Shown here: positions 51,205 through 61,758 of the stretch, piece by piece
Layout: every line of letters begins with the position of its first letter
How positions within the stretch are numbered: the stretch's first letter is position 1
Source of the DNA: Absidia repens
Taxonomy: Eukaryota > Mucoromycota > Mucoromycetes > Mucorales > Cunninghamellaceae
Direction of reading: 5' to 3'
Assembly (NCBI GenBank): GCA_002105175.1
Contig: MCGE01000001.1
Coordinates: forward strand, 1,674,001 to 1,738,000
DNA length: 64,000 nucleotides
Position numbers and translations under genes: made by a program
The notes under the pieces: model-generated
What the model was told of the DNA's origin: nothing
Databases searched by the model: none
Seen by the model: the letters and a program-made list of their open reading frames with translations, nothing else

Positions 51205-51560
51205 CATGGAATATATTGTAAGACATGAGAGAGACTAATGAAACATACGTCATTGTAGCGATAAAAAAAAAAGATATATTTTATTCAGATGGATATACAA
51301 ACTACGTGCAAAACTAAGCTAATGATGACTATAATAAGCCAACTAGTTGGTGGTCCAAAATCCTGAAACCAAAATGAAAGGGTTTCCCCATCATCTTGTA
51401 ATCCCTGAGATGAAACCCCTCCTAAACTAGTCCTGGCACTAATCTAAGTTCACCATGACCCCAAAGAAATTGAATGATGAAGGGAAGAAAAAAAAAAAGA
51501 AGTAGAAAAAAAAGTAGAGGTTAATAAATATTCACGTGTTCGGGATTCAAAATGTTTATG
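51205..51560 (-). repeat. Dispersed structured repeat, copy R4 (inverted)
   Basis: Same family as R1-R3 on the minus strand: CACGTG at 51533-51538, purine tract 51481-51515 (pyrimidine on the element strand), hairpin 51376-51422 (GAAAGGGTTTC with GAAACCCCTCC, differences from other copies partly keeping G-U pairs), TTTATT (AATAAA on the element strand) at 51280-51285, and the conserved CATGTCTTA module near 51220. Two bases of the loop (GC) are missing. Confidence 0.8.
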
Positions 51561-51639
51561 TGGTCTCTGGCTGGCCTAGATTTGCAAAAGCGCCAAAAAC
51601 CCTGTGGTGATCAATAAAATTACTGCATGCATTTTTTTC

Positions 51640-52316
51640 TCGCTCCAACAAGGAGTTTTTGATGTGTGATTAACCTGTTTATCGCTCACGTCTAAGTCTT
51701 GGTAAGTTTTATAATGTATTCCTTTTGTATGAATTGTTTTTTGATTGCACTAACGTGTCTGTTATTTGCACCTCGTCTAGGAACTGCTTGGAATAGTTGA
51801 TTAAAAATTGCCTTGTGTCAAATGGAAATACGACAAGAACAAGACAAAGCTGGTAGTGAATAGAAAACTTTTATTGAGTCAAGTTACCAAGGAGCTGGAA
51901 GGCGACAACAAACAAATAAAACCAAGGGTCTGTACGTTGCAGTCAGTTGGTAAGCTGAACCAAAAAAAAAAAAAAAAAAAAAATCTTATGGTTTGAATCT
52001 TTTACACTAACGGGTTTTATTTGAATGAGTGTGTTCTAGCTCTGGGATCTAAAGTATACTTCGTCTGGTTTTGAACTCTATGCTGAATCAATGAAAGTAC
52101 TGGTGGACAAATTGTCTCTGTTTAAGGTGCAAAAAAAAGCGGGGGCGAATATAACACTGATGGTTGTGACCGACGTGTTTTCTTTTCTCTCTTTTTTTTT
52201 TTCCTAGCAGGAACTATCATTGATAATGAAAGACCATTATGGACTTGCAAGGACTAAAAAGCACCTAAATAAAACCAGCCTCTCAAGATTCACTACAGAC
52301 CCCAAGCTACTTTGAT
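51640..52316 (+). pseudogene. Decayed spliced gene remnant, unknown family
   Basis: Looks like exon/intron structure with broken frames. An intron-like segment starts GTAAGT at about 51701 and ends CTCGTCTAG at 51780, with ACTAAC inside. The open segment 51811-51948 (starts PCVKWKYDKNKTKLV) follows, but in that frame the bases just upstream contain TAA. A second open segment, 52039-52126, includes LWDLKYTSSGFELYAES; a third, from about 52210, starts ELSLIMKDHYGLARTKKH and runs to TGA at 52316. Intron-like ends (TTCTAG, CCTAGCAG) flank them. I do not recognise the protein; it may be a relic or a short-lived gene. Confidence 0.3.
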
Positions 52317-52472
52317 GACCGATTGGACCCACATCTTGTCTCCCCTAATGCGTATAATGACGATTATGGATGAATGACTTTGAACGTTGCTGTTGATACT
52401 TGGTAATATTAGTGATATTTTCCATATTAGTCCCTCCCTCCCCCAATAGAGTAGTATGATAATAGTTAAATA

Positions 52473-52553
52473 AATGATATGAATGATATGAATGATATGA
52501 ATGATATGAATGATATGAATGATATGAATGATATGAATGATATGAATGATATT
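52473..52553. repeat. 9-bp minisatellite, nine units
   Basis: The unit AATGATATG is repeated about nine times in perfect tandem, then decays into ATTTACAG. Because 9 is a multiple of 3, it leaves an open frame on the minus strand (Ile-Ile-His repeats) that I take as accidental. Confidence 0.95.
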
Positions 52554-52689
52554 TACAGTATTTAAAACCATGACCACCATGGCCACTGCTAATATGATAC
52601 TACTACTACAAAAAAAAGCGGGACAACAGAGAAACTATATATATACACAGACAGAATTAATATAACGCAGACAATGGAATGGTTTATTG

Positions 52690-53700
52690 GGTGTATAATA
52701 CAGAGTAGAATGAATCAAATAATATAACTAAAAGGGCTAAACTAGGTGTAAAAATGACTAAATGGGGGTTTCTATTGGGACAATCTTCAAAGTGGGAGAT
52801 GGCGTTGTGAATATGACCATGGAGATCCTTGTGAGTAAGCCATATGGCAGACGCCATCTATTCTTGTAGATAATGTTTGTTTCAGAGTCCAACAGTTGCC
52901 TCCCTCGGGATTGTGTATTTTACCTTGAACTATCATTGGTCGATAGGTTACTAAATATATCAAAAAAGAGAATGCGTGAGAAAAAAAATGTATACCTTTT
53001 ATCTGCGTGTAAAAAAATAAAATATATATGTAGGATGGGTTACCATGCTTACCGAGTTGAAGTATCCCACATAGCCGGATTTTTTATTTGGAGATTTACC
53101 CTTTTTGCCTCATGTGATTTGACCAAAAGTCTTTCTCCGATGGTTCGGTGTATAATACCTATAACAAGTGTTGGGTGGTTTGAAAGATCATCGAATTAAA
53201 AAAAAAAAAAAAGAGTGAATGTTTTTGGAAGTAAGTCGTTACCTTTCTTGGTCTTGTTGCTGCTACCGCTTTTGCTGCTACTGTTGTGCTGCTTTCGTCG
53301 TCGGATCAAATATATAGGAAAGTGCTGAGCATATATCAACGTTTATACTTGATAAGGAATTCGTCCTTGCCCATTTTGATCAAAAAAGAACCGATGTTGT
53401 CATTCGTTCAAGTATGATAATATGCGTATACTAGGAAGCATGACAATAGAGTACACTATGTTTCGTTGATATATTACTGCGGTAAGTAGGTGATAAAGCG
53501 GTAAATTCCTGTCTCATAGAAAATCGGACTAGAGGATATAAATCGGACAAAAGGGGATTGCTGACGGTCTACCTGGGATAACGCACGCGCAAAGATGAGT
53601 GAGTCAACGCACTTAGTGTATTGACGCCGGCACTCCAAGTAGGATAGCGCCCTGTAAGCGTAAACTACACTAAAATAAAATAGAAAAGAAAAAAGTCAAG
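52690..53700 (-). pseudogene. Unresolved multi-exon locus or pseudogene on the minus strand
   Basis: Several open segments carry good splice borders, but I could not make one closed model. About 53676-53582 reads FTLTGRYPTWSAGVNTLSAL and ends at AG|GTAGAC. About 53527-53485 reads SPIFYETGIYRFITYLPQ. About 53375-53295 reads TNSLSSINVDICSALSYIFD. About 53165-53060 is open in two frames. A 27-nt candidate exon (about 52955-52929) and a last open segment (52881-52759, includes RWRLPYGLLTRISM) end at TAG. The region is less AT-rich than its surroundings. No family recognised; alternatives are a lineage-specific gene or a decaying copy. Confidence 0.3.
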
Positions 53701-54226
53701 TGAGTACTACCCGTTGTTGCTTCAGGTACCTTTTTTTTTTATTTGTTGCTCATGCTTAGTCATGTATTTGTTTCGAGATAAAGGTAGACCAAGTTTCAAG
53801 GACTAGTCGTTTTCGTATGATTATAAACCAAAACCAACAGAATATCATCGACTTTCTGCTTCCTTTTTGAACAAAGAAGGAAAAAAAAAAAAAAAGGCTT
53901 TTCTAAGGCCCGAGAGTGATTTGCCACTTGACCAATGAACAATGAGAAAATAACAATCAATGGCGCTTCCAACTTTGTCGGCGATTAAATTAATCCACGT
54001 TTTTTTTTTTTTTTCAGGATCAAAAATATAGATCAAAAAAAAAAAAGCTTTCTTCATTTTAATTCTTTTCTTTCTTTCAATTCGTTTGTATTTTGCTTTT
54101 TTTAAAAAAAAAAGCGAACCTTTTCTCTTTGTACCATTTTATTATTTTTGTTTGATATTAGATCTATCTGGATCTAGTCATTGAATCACCTGCGATCGGA
54201 TAATAGACAGTAAAGGAAGAAAAAAT

Positions 54227-56642
54227 ATGCACCCCACAGCAACAACATCAGGACATGCAGCTGAGACGCCACCCTCTTCTTCACAACAACAAAATACAAA
54301 CCCTGAAATTAATGAACACACGACAACTGGATCCATTAGTACCATCTCTGTGAATGAAAAAACAATCATTGAAGAACGCTATGACAATCTTTCCAACATT
54401 GAAGATGGTATGAAAATGAAACCCAAGATGATAATCACTATGATACTGATCTCTATTTTTTTTTTTTTCAATATAGAAACAGGATCAAATAAAGACACAA
54501 TCAATCATGATACCAACGAAAAGAAAGTAGTAATGGAGGACGATTTTGAGGAATCTAACTATGGATGGTAAGAAAGAAAGTAAACGACAAAAAAAAAAAA
54601 AAAATGAAATGAAATAACATAAAGGTTTTATTGAATTCTATGATCTTTTGGAATATGCAAATAGGTTAGTAGTATTGGGTGCTTTTATGGTTCAAGTCAC
54701 TTCGTTTGGGACAGCGACTTCTTGGTAAGCATAATCAGAGACAATTTACACAAATAAGTTGTCCGCTCGGTCTGATCCGCAATTTTTTTTTTTTTTTTTT
54801 ATTAGGGGTAAGTGTGGAAAACTCTATCTACGATACGATTTTTTTTTATATTAGGGAACGTGGGGGAGACTAGGAGGAGTACAGAAATGGAAAAAGACTT
54901 ATCCGTGTCTTCCGATCTACCTTTTTTTTTATTATTATTATAGGGGTTATGCAAACTTATTTCAAAGTTCATCGTCTGGGCATGTCCCCTTCTGAAACAA
55001 GTCAAGAAGCGCTAAATCAACAAGTGCTTAACCTTAGTTTTGTGGGGTAAGCAACACAATTAGATAAAGAAAAAAAAAAGCATGTGTTTAATCGATTGTT
55101 ATTGTATATTAGAACCATGGCTTTGATCTTCACTAATATATGTGGTCCTTTGGCTCAAATTTTGACTTCCATTTGGGGTCATCGGATTGTTCTCATCCTG
55201 GGGACGCTTTGTGTAACTCTTGGCTTGATTTTAGCTGGTTTTGCTTCTGAAATATGGCATTTATACCTAACTCAGGGAATCCGTAAGTTTATCAAAAAAA
55301 TACTCGTTGTTGTTGTTGTGTGTGTGCGGGGAGTGGGGTAAATATGAAACATCGGAATACGAACTCATTTTTTTTTCTTTATGAATTATCGGATATATGA
55401 TCAGTGTTTGGTCTTGGTGCCTCATTGATGTATTGCGTAAGGACTGAAAACGATCAACGATATGTTACAGGAAAACTCATATCATTGGCTATTTACCTCA
55501 TTTAGACAATCATGAGCGTTGCCCCATTATGGTTTAATAAACGCCGTGGTCTTGCCCTTGGCATGGTTGCCTCTGGGAGTGGAATTGGTAAAGCATTATA
55601 TATATATAAAATAAAAGGGTGGATCACATGTGCTTTGATACTAATGGTACTTGTCTTTTGTATTATATAGGTGGATTGATTATTCCTTTTATAATGGATC
55701 CCATCAACAATGGGTTGGGCCCTTCATGGACATATCGCATTTTAGGATTTATCTGTTTGGCATGTGATCTTATTGCTGTAGTCTTTGTTAAACCCCGCGT
55801 GCCTGTTCCTCGCCAGCGCAAAAAGCTCAGTGATATCATCAAACTGAACGTACTCAAGGACATTAGCTTTTTACTTTTTTGCATTGGCTCCATGGTGGTG
55901 CTGTTTGGCTACTTCATTCCCTACTTTTTCTTGCCCGATTATGCTAGGGAAATCAAGCTTGATTCGGCACAAGGCGCATCTCTGGTTGCCGTATCATCTG
56001 CCATGAACTTTATCGGTCGCATTTTAGCTGGGTATGCCTACAAAATAATGTAGATGAAAAAAATGAATCTTATTCTGAATTTTTTTTTTTCAAAAAAAAA
56101 AAAAATAGTATATGTGCAGATCGTATCGGCAAAGTCAATACCAATATCATCTTTACAGTCATTGGTGGTTTGAGTAGTTTGCTGATTTGGACTTTTGCAA
56201 AAACATACGGTGTGCTGATGGCTTATGCTGTTGTCTTTGGTCTTTTCTGTGGATCATATTTTGCACTCCTGTCACCTATTACCGCTCAGCTTTTAGGATT
56301 TGAACGGTTCCCTACTGGTTTATCCGTCATGTTGATCTCAAACGTTGTATCGGTGTTTGGTAAGTCGTTATAAAAAAGTGGGAGGTGTAGGGAAAGGAAT
56401 AGTGTGGGAATGAATAAATGAATGATGATGATACATGCTTCATTATTAACCTTTTCTCCACCTTGCTATCGTCTTGTTTTTTTCTTCTAGGTCCAAACAT
56501 TGCTAGTGCCATTGATAACGCCGTCGTTAACGAGCCCTACTTAACCTACAAGATTTTCTCTGGAGTTGCCTACTTAGTTGGTGCCTGTATTTTATTTGCT
56601 CTCAAAATCCGACTTGATCGAAATATCTTCGCCAAGGTTTAG
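54227..56642 (+). CDS. Monocarboxylate-type MFS transporter (SLC16/MCH-like), copy A
   Basis: 494 residues in 11 exons: 54227-54407, 54477-54567, 54665-54724, 54806-54807, 54944-55046, 55113-55282, 55405-55436, 55506-55587, 55671-56031, 56109-56359, 56491-56642. A hydrophilic N-terminus of about 105 residues precedes twelve predicted helices. The MCT signature region is YGW-LVVLGAFMVQVTSFGTATSW-GVMQTYF. LGLILAGFASEIWHLY and RRGLALGMVASGSGIGGLIIP are further family blocks. The frame closes only if a 2-nt exon GG (54806-54807) lies between two introns, an arrangement repeated in copy B. The first intron (54408-54476) is 69 bp without stops, so its retention would keep the frame. Probably transports small monocarboxylates or related compounds; substrate not predictable. 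Confidence 0.9.
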
Positions 56643-57857
56643 TTTATTATTGTTATTATATAGAATAGTGGGTGTGTGTAGTACTGTAGATCAGTAGTAA
56701 TAATATTGTTTTATACTTATATCAATCAATCAATAAAGAATGCTGGGTGCTAGTGGTTTTATACATATTTTAATATGATGACTTCTTTATCTCTTTTGTT
56801 CTATGTATTCATTATCATATTTGATGTTCGGGTTTATATTATGCGACCAAAGTAGACATATGGAAAAGCTGGAGGATAACCTAATACAAACAATGTGAGG
56901 CACGAATCGCAGGATTGCGTCTAAAAATGGAAACAATATTTTTACATTTCGGTTCTGTATGTGGCAGGTTGTTGGAACCACACCAGCTGCCAGATCCTCA
57001 ATTCATGCCCCGCCTGATTGGGTCTGATTTCAACGGATATCTTTTTTTTTTTTTGTTACTCCCCCATAAAGTTTGATAATGGTGAATACATACTCTTCTT
57101 AGATGAGGGATTTTTTTATTTATTTATTTTGGGAGTGCATCAATGGAAAATAAACGGGAAAAATGGATGCAAGTGATGCAACGAAATAGAGAGGGATTGA
57201 TGTATAAGTGTGATGAAATCATATTCATCATTGAAAAACCTATGGTGCACTTTCAACAAGAGCGTAAAAAAAAAAAATCTAGAGCCTCAAGGAAAATACT
57301 ACGAATATTTATTTTTCATGATATGAAAGCATTTAACCATAGGAGATGATGGTAATGGCTGCGAAAAGGAATAAAGTTTCATGGTTGGTTGGTTGGTTGC
57401 TGGTTTTATTTATATGTACATAAAAAAACCTTGGGCATTTGACGTTGGGCAGTTTTGACTGAGCGGTCAGACGTTTACGCGGGTAAACTAAATACCTCCT
57501 CAATGCTCTTTGATCATCAATTTTTTATGCAGTTTTCGCTACTTTTTGTTTTCCCCCTTCCATGTCCTTTTTTTATGCATTCATCACAGCCAGTTTCTAA
57601 AAACATGCAAGAAACCATTCTCATCTCTACTTTTAGATACTCGGAATTGTTTGTACAGCACAGTAGATCGAGTGCTGAGCTCGACAGTTGATCAATGCTG
57701 CTTCATATCATACATAATCCTTTTTTTTTTTTTTTGCCCACACACACGCATGTCCGGCTTTTTATTTTTTACACACACAAGCGTTATACTGTAAATGGTG
57801 GGTATACCCATTCAATAAGACAAACTAAACGTATAAGAGACAATCAAAAGCAGAAGG

Positions 57858-57935
57858 ATAGATCATATTTTATTCAAATGTAGATATAAACTAACCCAAC
57901 TAAACTAGACTATACAATCATCTGGTAGTGTCTTG
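57858..57935 (-). repeat. Possible fragment of the dispersed repeat
   Basis: ATTTTATTCAAATGTAGATA on the plus strand resembles the 3' (AATAAA) end of the repeat as seen inverted in R4 and in the degraded copy near 4460. The hairpin core is not present, so this is at most a truncated copy. Confidence 0.35.
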
Positions 57936-58332
57936 ACATCTATTGTAAAGTTAAGCATTTACGGGTATTTGCAAGTGAGTATAATTGAAGATGTCTTGCT
58001 GTAGAACAAAGATGGCAAAGTATAAATTAGAGGATTAGCTATGCTATTATTAAGTGACAAAACATTCTATAGAAAAAAGGATGTGTGTGCTAAACTAGGT
58101 CGAATTGTTCCATGTTGTCTACAAAGGCATCAACAGAAGAGAGCAACCCACGCTGCCGATGTTGAATGGCGGTGGCTGTTGGTATGAGAAGTAAACACCA
58201 TGTTGATAATTTCACATACTGTTGTTTGTTGTAAAAAAGGACAAACGAAAAAAAAAAAAAAAAAAAAATGAAGAGCCTCCCTTTTTTAGTCCACCACCAA
58301 AAACACAAACAACGGAAGAGCAAAAAAAACAC

Positions 58333-58745
58333 ATTTCAAATCCCGTCCACGTGTGGATTTTTATTCTCACCCAACTTTTTTTTTCCTCCGCTCTCTTTCT
58401 TTTTCTTTCTTTCAGTTTTTTTTTTCCCTTTTTCTTCACCATTCAACTTATTTAAAATTATTTTGGACTTATATTAGTGTCAGGACTAGTTTAGAAGGGG
58501 TTTCAGCTCAGGGATTACAAGATGCATGGGGAGACCCTTTCATTTTGGATCCAAGATTTAGAAGTACCATTAGCTAACTTTTTGAAGTCTTCATTAGCTT
58601 AGTTTGCTTTTAGTTTGTCATAGTTTGTAACTTTAACCAAATAAAATATGTCTCTTTTTACTTCCTCAATAATGAAAAATGTTCCATTAGTATTTCTCAT
58701 GTCTTAAACAGTTGATAGATCTCTTTTCATCGTCATTCCTTTCTG
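58333..58745 (+). repeat. Dispersed structured repeat, copy R5
   Basis: CACGTG at 58348-58353, strong pyrimidine tract, lead-in CACCATTCAACTT shared with R3, hairpin 58494-58541 (GAAGGGGTTTC with GAGACCCTTTC, where an A-to-G change in one arm keeps a G-U pair), near-invariant loop, AATAAA at 58640-58645, then the conserved TTTCTCATGTCTTAAAC module. A looser tail with GATTCAATAA runs to about 59000. Confidence 0.8.
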
Positions 58746-60073
58746 ATTAGTGTAGATAATTATGTTTCAATAAAAGATATCCATTGACTTCTTGGCATGT
58801 CTTGTAGGGTACATCCTATTGACTTCCATTTTACTTTTGACCCTCTTGATTAGTGATATCCACTCTGAGGATCTCATTTTAATCTCTTTCTAGTCTCACT
58901 CATGTTTTCGCCATTAGATTTCTTTGTTACAATGGACGTCCCCCACCTCCCTTGTAGTTAGTTATAGTATCTATCAATATGATTCAATAACATATAATTT
59001 TTTTTATCTATAATTATTTGTCCGTTCCCTCCCCCCCCTGACACCTAGTAATTTTTTTTTTTTTGCGGAAGTCAATTTTTGCATTTGGCTCTTTGCGGAA
59101 TTGCGTCACAGAACGATAAAAATCGTCCATGGAAACAGTATATATTTATTTTTTCACACAGACATACACTAGCAAATGGGTGAATGAGTGGTTATGTCTT
59201 CTCCGCCTCTCCTGAGCATTGGAAAAGTACATGAAGACATGCTACCAAGTCAATCAAATATAGTCTAAACACTTGTCTCTGGGCATCCATTTCTAGTAAC
59301 CATTGATAGCGAAGTTCATTTATGCATGGAAATTAATCAATTTTTTTTGGGGGGTAAGCCGTCGAGCGTGGGCGTAGTCATGTTGGTTTTTTGACATTTT
59401 GGTGTAAGGGGCCTTCCTAGAATTTTTGAGTCTAATTTTTTCTTTCCTTTGAAGGAAAACTTAACGTTCGCATAGTCTAATTTTGAACGCTAATTTTCAC
59501 AAGTATGTACAGTACATAGTATAATAAAGTCTTTAAAAAAATACAAGTGTAGAAGATACCATAGGTCCAGAATGATGTCTCACAGATCAATTTCTCTAAG
59601 CAGTATCGAGAAGACTCTGTTTAAGAGAGCTTAATAGCTTTTTGGCAAACACTTGTTATACTCTGAAGCAATACCATTAAGCCGTCTCTTCTCACTCAAG
59701 TGTCCATTTTAATCGTTATTGACCTCGAGAAAATTCACTAGTATTCTTCTTTCTCTGGGAATTAGGTTTCTGTCACCTCTATACTTTGAAATAGAATGAT
59801 TAGGCGAAGCAGACTACTAGTTTCTTGTTTTGTTTTTTTGTTGTCAAACCGGCGCTTCCCCTTTATTGGCTCCTATATTCATCCGCCAAAAAAAAGATCG
59901 ACGACTATCTTTGTAACTCCGTCAAACGATTTTGCTGGTATCCAAAAATAAAAAACAAAAAAAAAGGATCCTAGTTCTTTCTTTTTGTTAGTAGCTAGAA
60001 CACACACGTTGACCATTAGTATTTAAAAATAAATGATAGATACTATATTTGGAACAGGAAGACCTTTGATACC

Positions 60074-60468
60074 TGCCAAGACGACAACTGCCATCTGACG
60101 AAACATACCCATGTCTTCTGTGTCTCAGCATACGACGAACTCTTCTTTTGTTTAATAAAGCTCAAGGCAACACCTACGGCAATCTACCACACATCGCTTC
60201 GATATACAAATACCAATTGAAAGTTGTAACATTCTCTAGCTTCTGTACTTTAGATGATTCCGGATGGATTACCGGGATGTTGATTTATTTATACACTGTT
60301 AGTCTTGTGGGTAAGCGAAGTCAAAAAAAAATAATACGAGGTCGACGTTTAACACGAGTCTCATATGATCTATACGAATTGGTGTTTCTGGAAGTCTGGA
60401 TCTACGTCTTCTCAAGAGAACATCTGGTATCATTTCTCATCCTCGCCAGTTTGATACAGGTAAATTGA
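60074..60468 (+). other. Unassigned open segment
   Basis: An open frame of about 130 codons runs from just after a TGA at 60071 to 60468; the first ATG is at 60148. It includes DDSGWITGMLIYLYTVSL and later EVWIYVFSREHLVSFLILAS. A possible donor GTAAGC lies at about 60309. Composition is more codon-like than the surroundings, but I recognise no family and no promoter. It could be a gene remnant, a single exon of an unknown gene, or chance. Confidence 0.25.
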
Positions 60469-60518
60469 TGTGATAAAATCAAAATCACAAAACGTTCACA
60501 ATCACTCACACGTTTTTT

Positions 60519-60560
<42 letters not shown>

Positions 60561-61758
60561 CTCTAATGTCGACGGCAAACATATGGAATTATCTGGGTGT
60601 AGTTTAGCACAGAGTGATTTATTTATTTGTGTTGTCTATTTATATTTAATAAAAAAAAAATGTATGTATTTTTGATTTGTTTTGGTTATGTTTGTGAAAT
60701 ATGGAAATGATTCATGCTGGTTTATTAGTGGTGCTGATGAACTATTATTACGGTTTATACTGATATGACTACAAACAGGATGATATTTGACACGATGATG
60801 AGGGTGATGAAGGGAGGCTAATGTGTCATAGGAAATGTTCCCCCTTTTTTTTTTTTTTTTTTCTTTTTTTATAACAGGACTCGTCATTTATAGTACCAAA
60901 GGAATATTCAATAAAGAAAAATGAGAAAATCAACCAAAATATAATGTATGTATTATATCGATTATCAATATTGATATCATAGAACATCTATGGGGGGGGG
61001 GAAGCTATTGTTTTCAGTCAAAACCAATGCTGCTGTATTAAAAGGAACCGCATAAAAATAAAAAATCAATGATAGATGACACTATTTTGTTTTTTTAAAG
61101 TGTCGTCGTTGGCATTACCAATATGAAGAATAACAGAAAACATTTATTGTCAATCATATTACATTTAAGAAATCAAATTACACGCTGTTAGTAAAGGATG
61201 AAAAGAATTAATGATTCCTAACAACAGTCCTCGAAGGATTTTGCATAATAGTTGAATCATATCAAATAGACCATTATACTATGATCATCTCATGATCGAT
61301 GACGGCAAACAACAAGGGTCACTTTTCATGCGACAAACTCGCTCGCCCGCCACCACTCTTTTCTTATTTTTTTTTTCTTTTTTTTACTATTATCCACACT
61401 CCTGAAGATCTTTTTTCGGGTCTCCTATAGCGCATATACATATTATGATATATGTGTCTTTCTCCTTCCCCTCGCTCCCCCCATACCACTCTATTATTTC
61501 TTTTTTTGTTTTATTTTTATTTTTATTTTTTGTTATTTAAGAGCAAACAAGGTGGGACGGGAACTTGTAGCGTTGATTTTTTTTTTTTTTCCTTTCCTTT
61601 CCCTTCTCCTTTTTTTCCTTCCCTTTTTTTCTTTATTTTTATTTTTCTACTTTTTTATACTTTTCGTTTTTCTCTTTAAGTTTGAAGGACAACAAAAAAC
61701 AATACTTTCTTTCTATTTATTTTCCTATTGATCTTTTTTATTTTTCATCAAATCGACC

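Larger units (their letters stand above)
49993..54226. other. Gene-poor region with repeat R4 and decayed loci
   Basis: 4.2 kb without a confidently modelled gene. From 49993 to 51200 I see only AT-rich unique sequence. Then come repeat R4 (51205-51560), a spliced gene-like remnant on + (about 51640-52316), a 9-bp minisatellite (52473-52553), a set of splice-flanked open segments on - (about 52690-53700), and homopolymer-rich promoter sequence of the next transporter. Confidence 0.5.
56643..61758. other. Long intergenic region between the two monocarboxylate-type transporters
   Basis: 5.1 kb. It contains the copy A poly(A) signal (CAATAAAG near 56731), a fragment resembling the inverted 3' part of the dispersed repeat (about 57860-57935), repeat R5 and its tail (58333-59010), a G-run (59349-59354), an unexplained open segment at 60074-60468, about 44 T's at 60517-60560, and the T-rich promoter of copy B. 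Other open frames are homopolymer-driven. Confidence 0.5.

Noticed and set aside
52293..52586. Open frame with Ile-Ile-His repeats on the minus strand
   Set aside because: Produced entirely by the 9-bp minisatellite, whose unit length is a multiple of three.
58212..58577. Open frames crossing repeat R5, one reading through the hairpin core (GVSAQGLQDAWGDPF)
   Set aside because: The same frame is interrupted or shifted in the other copies, so the repeat core is not conserved as protein.
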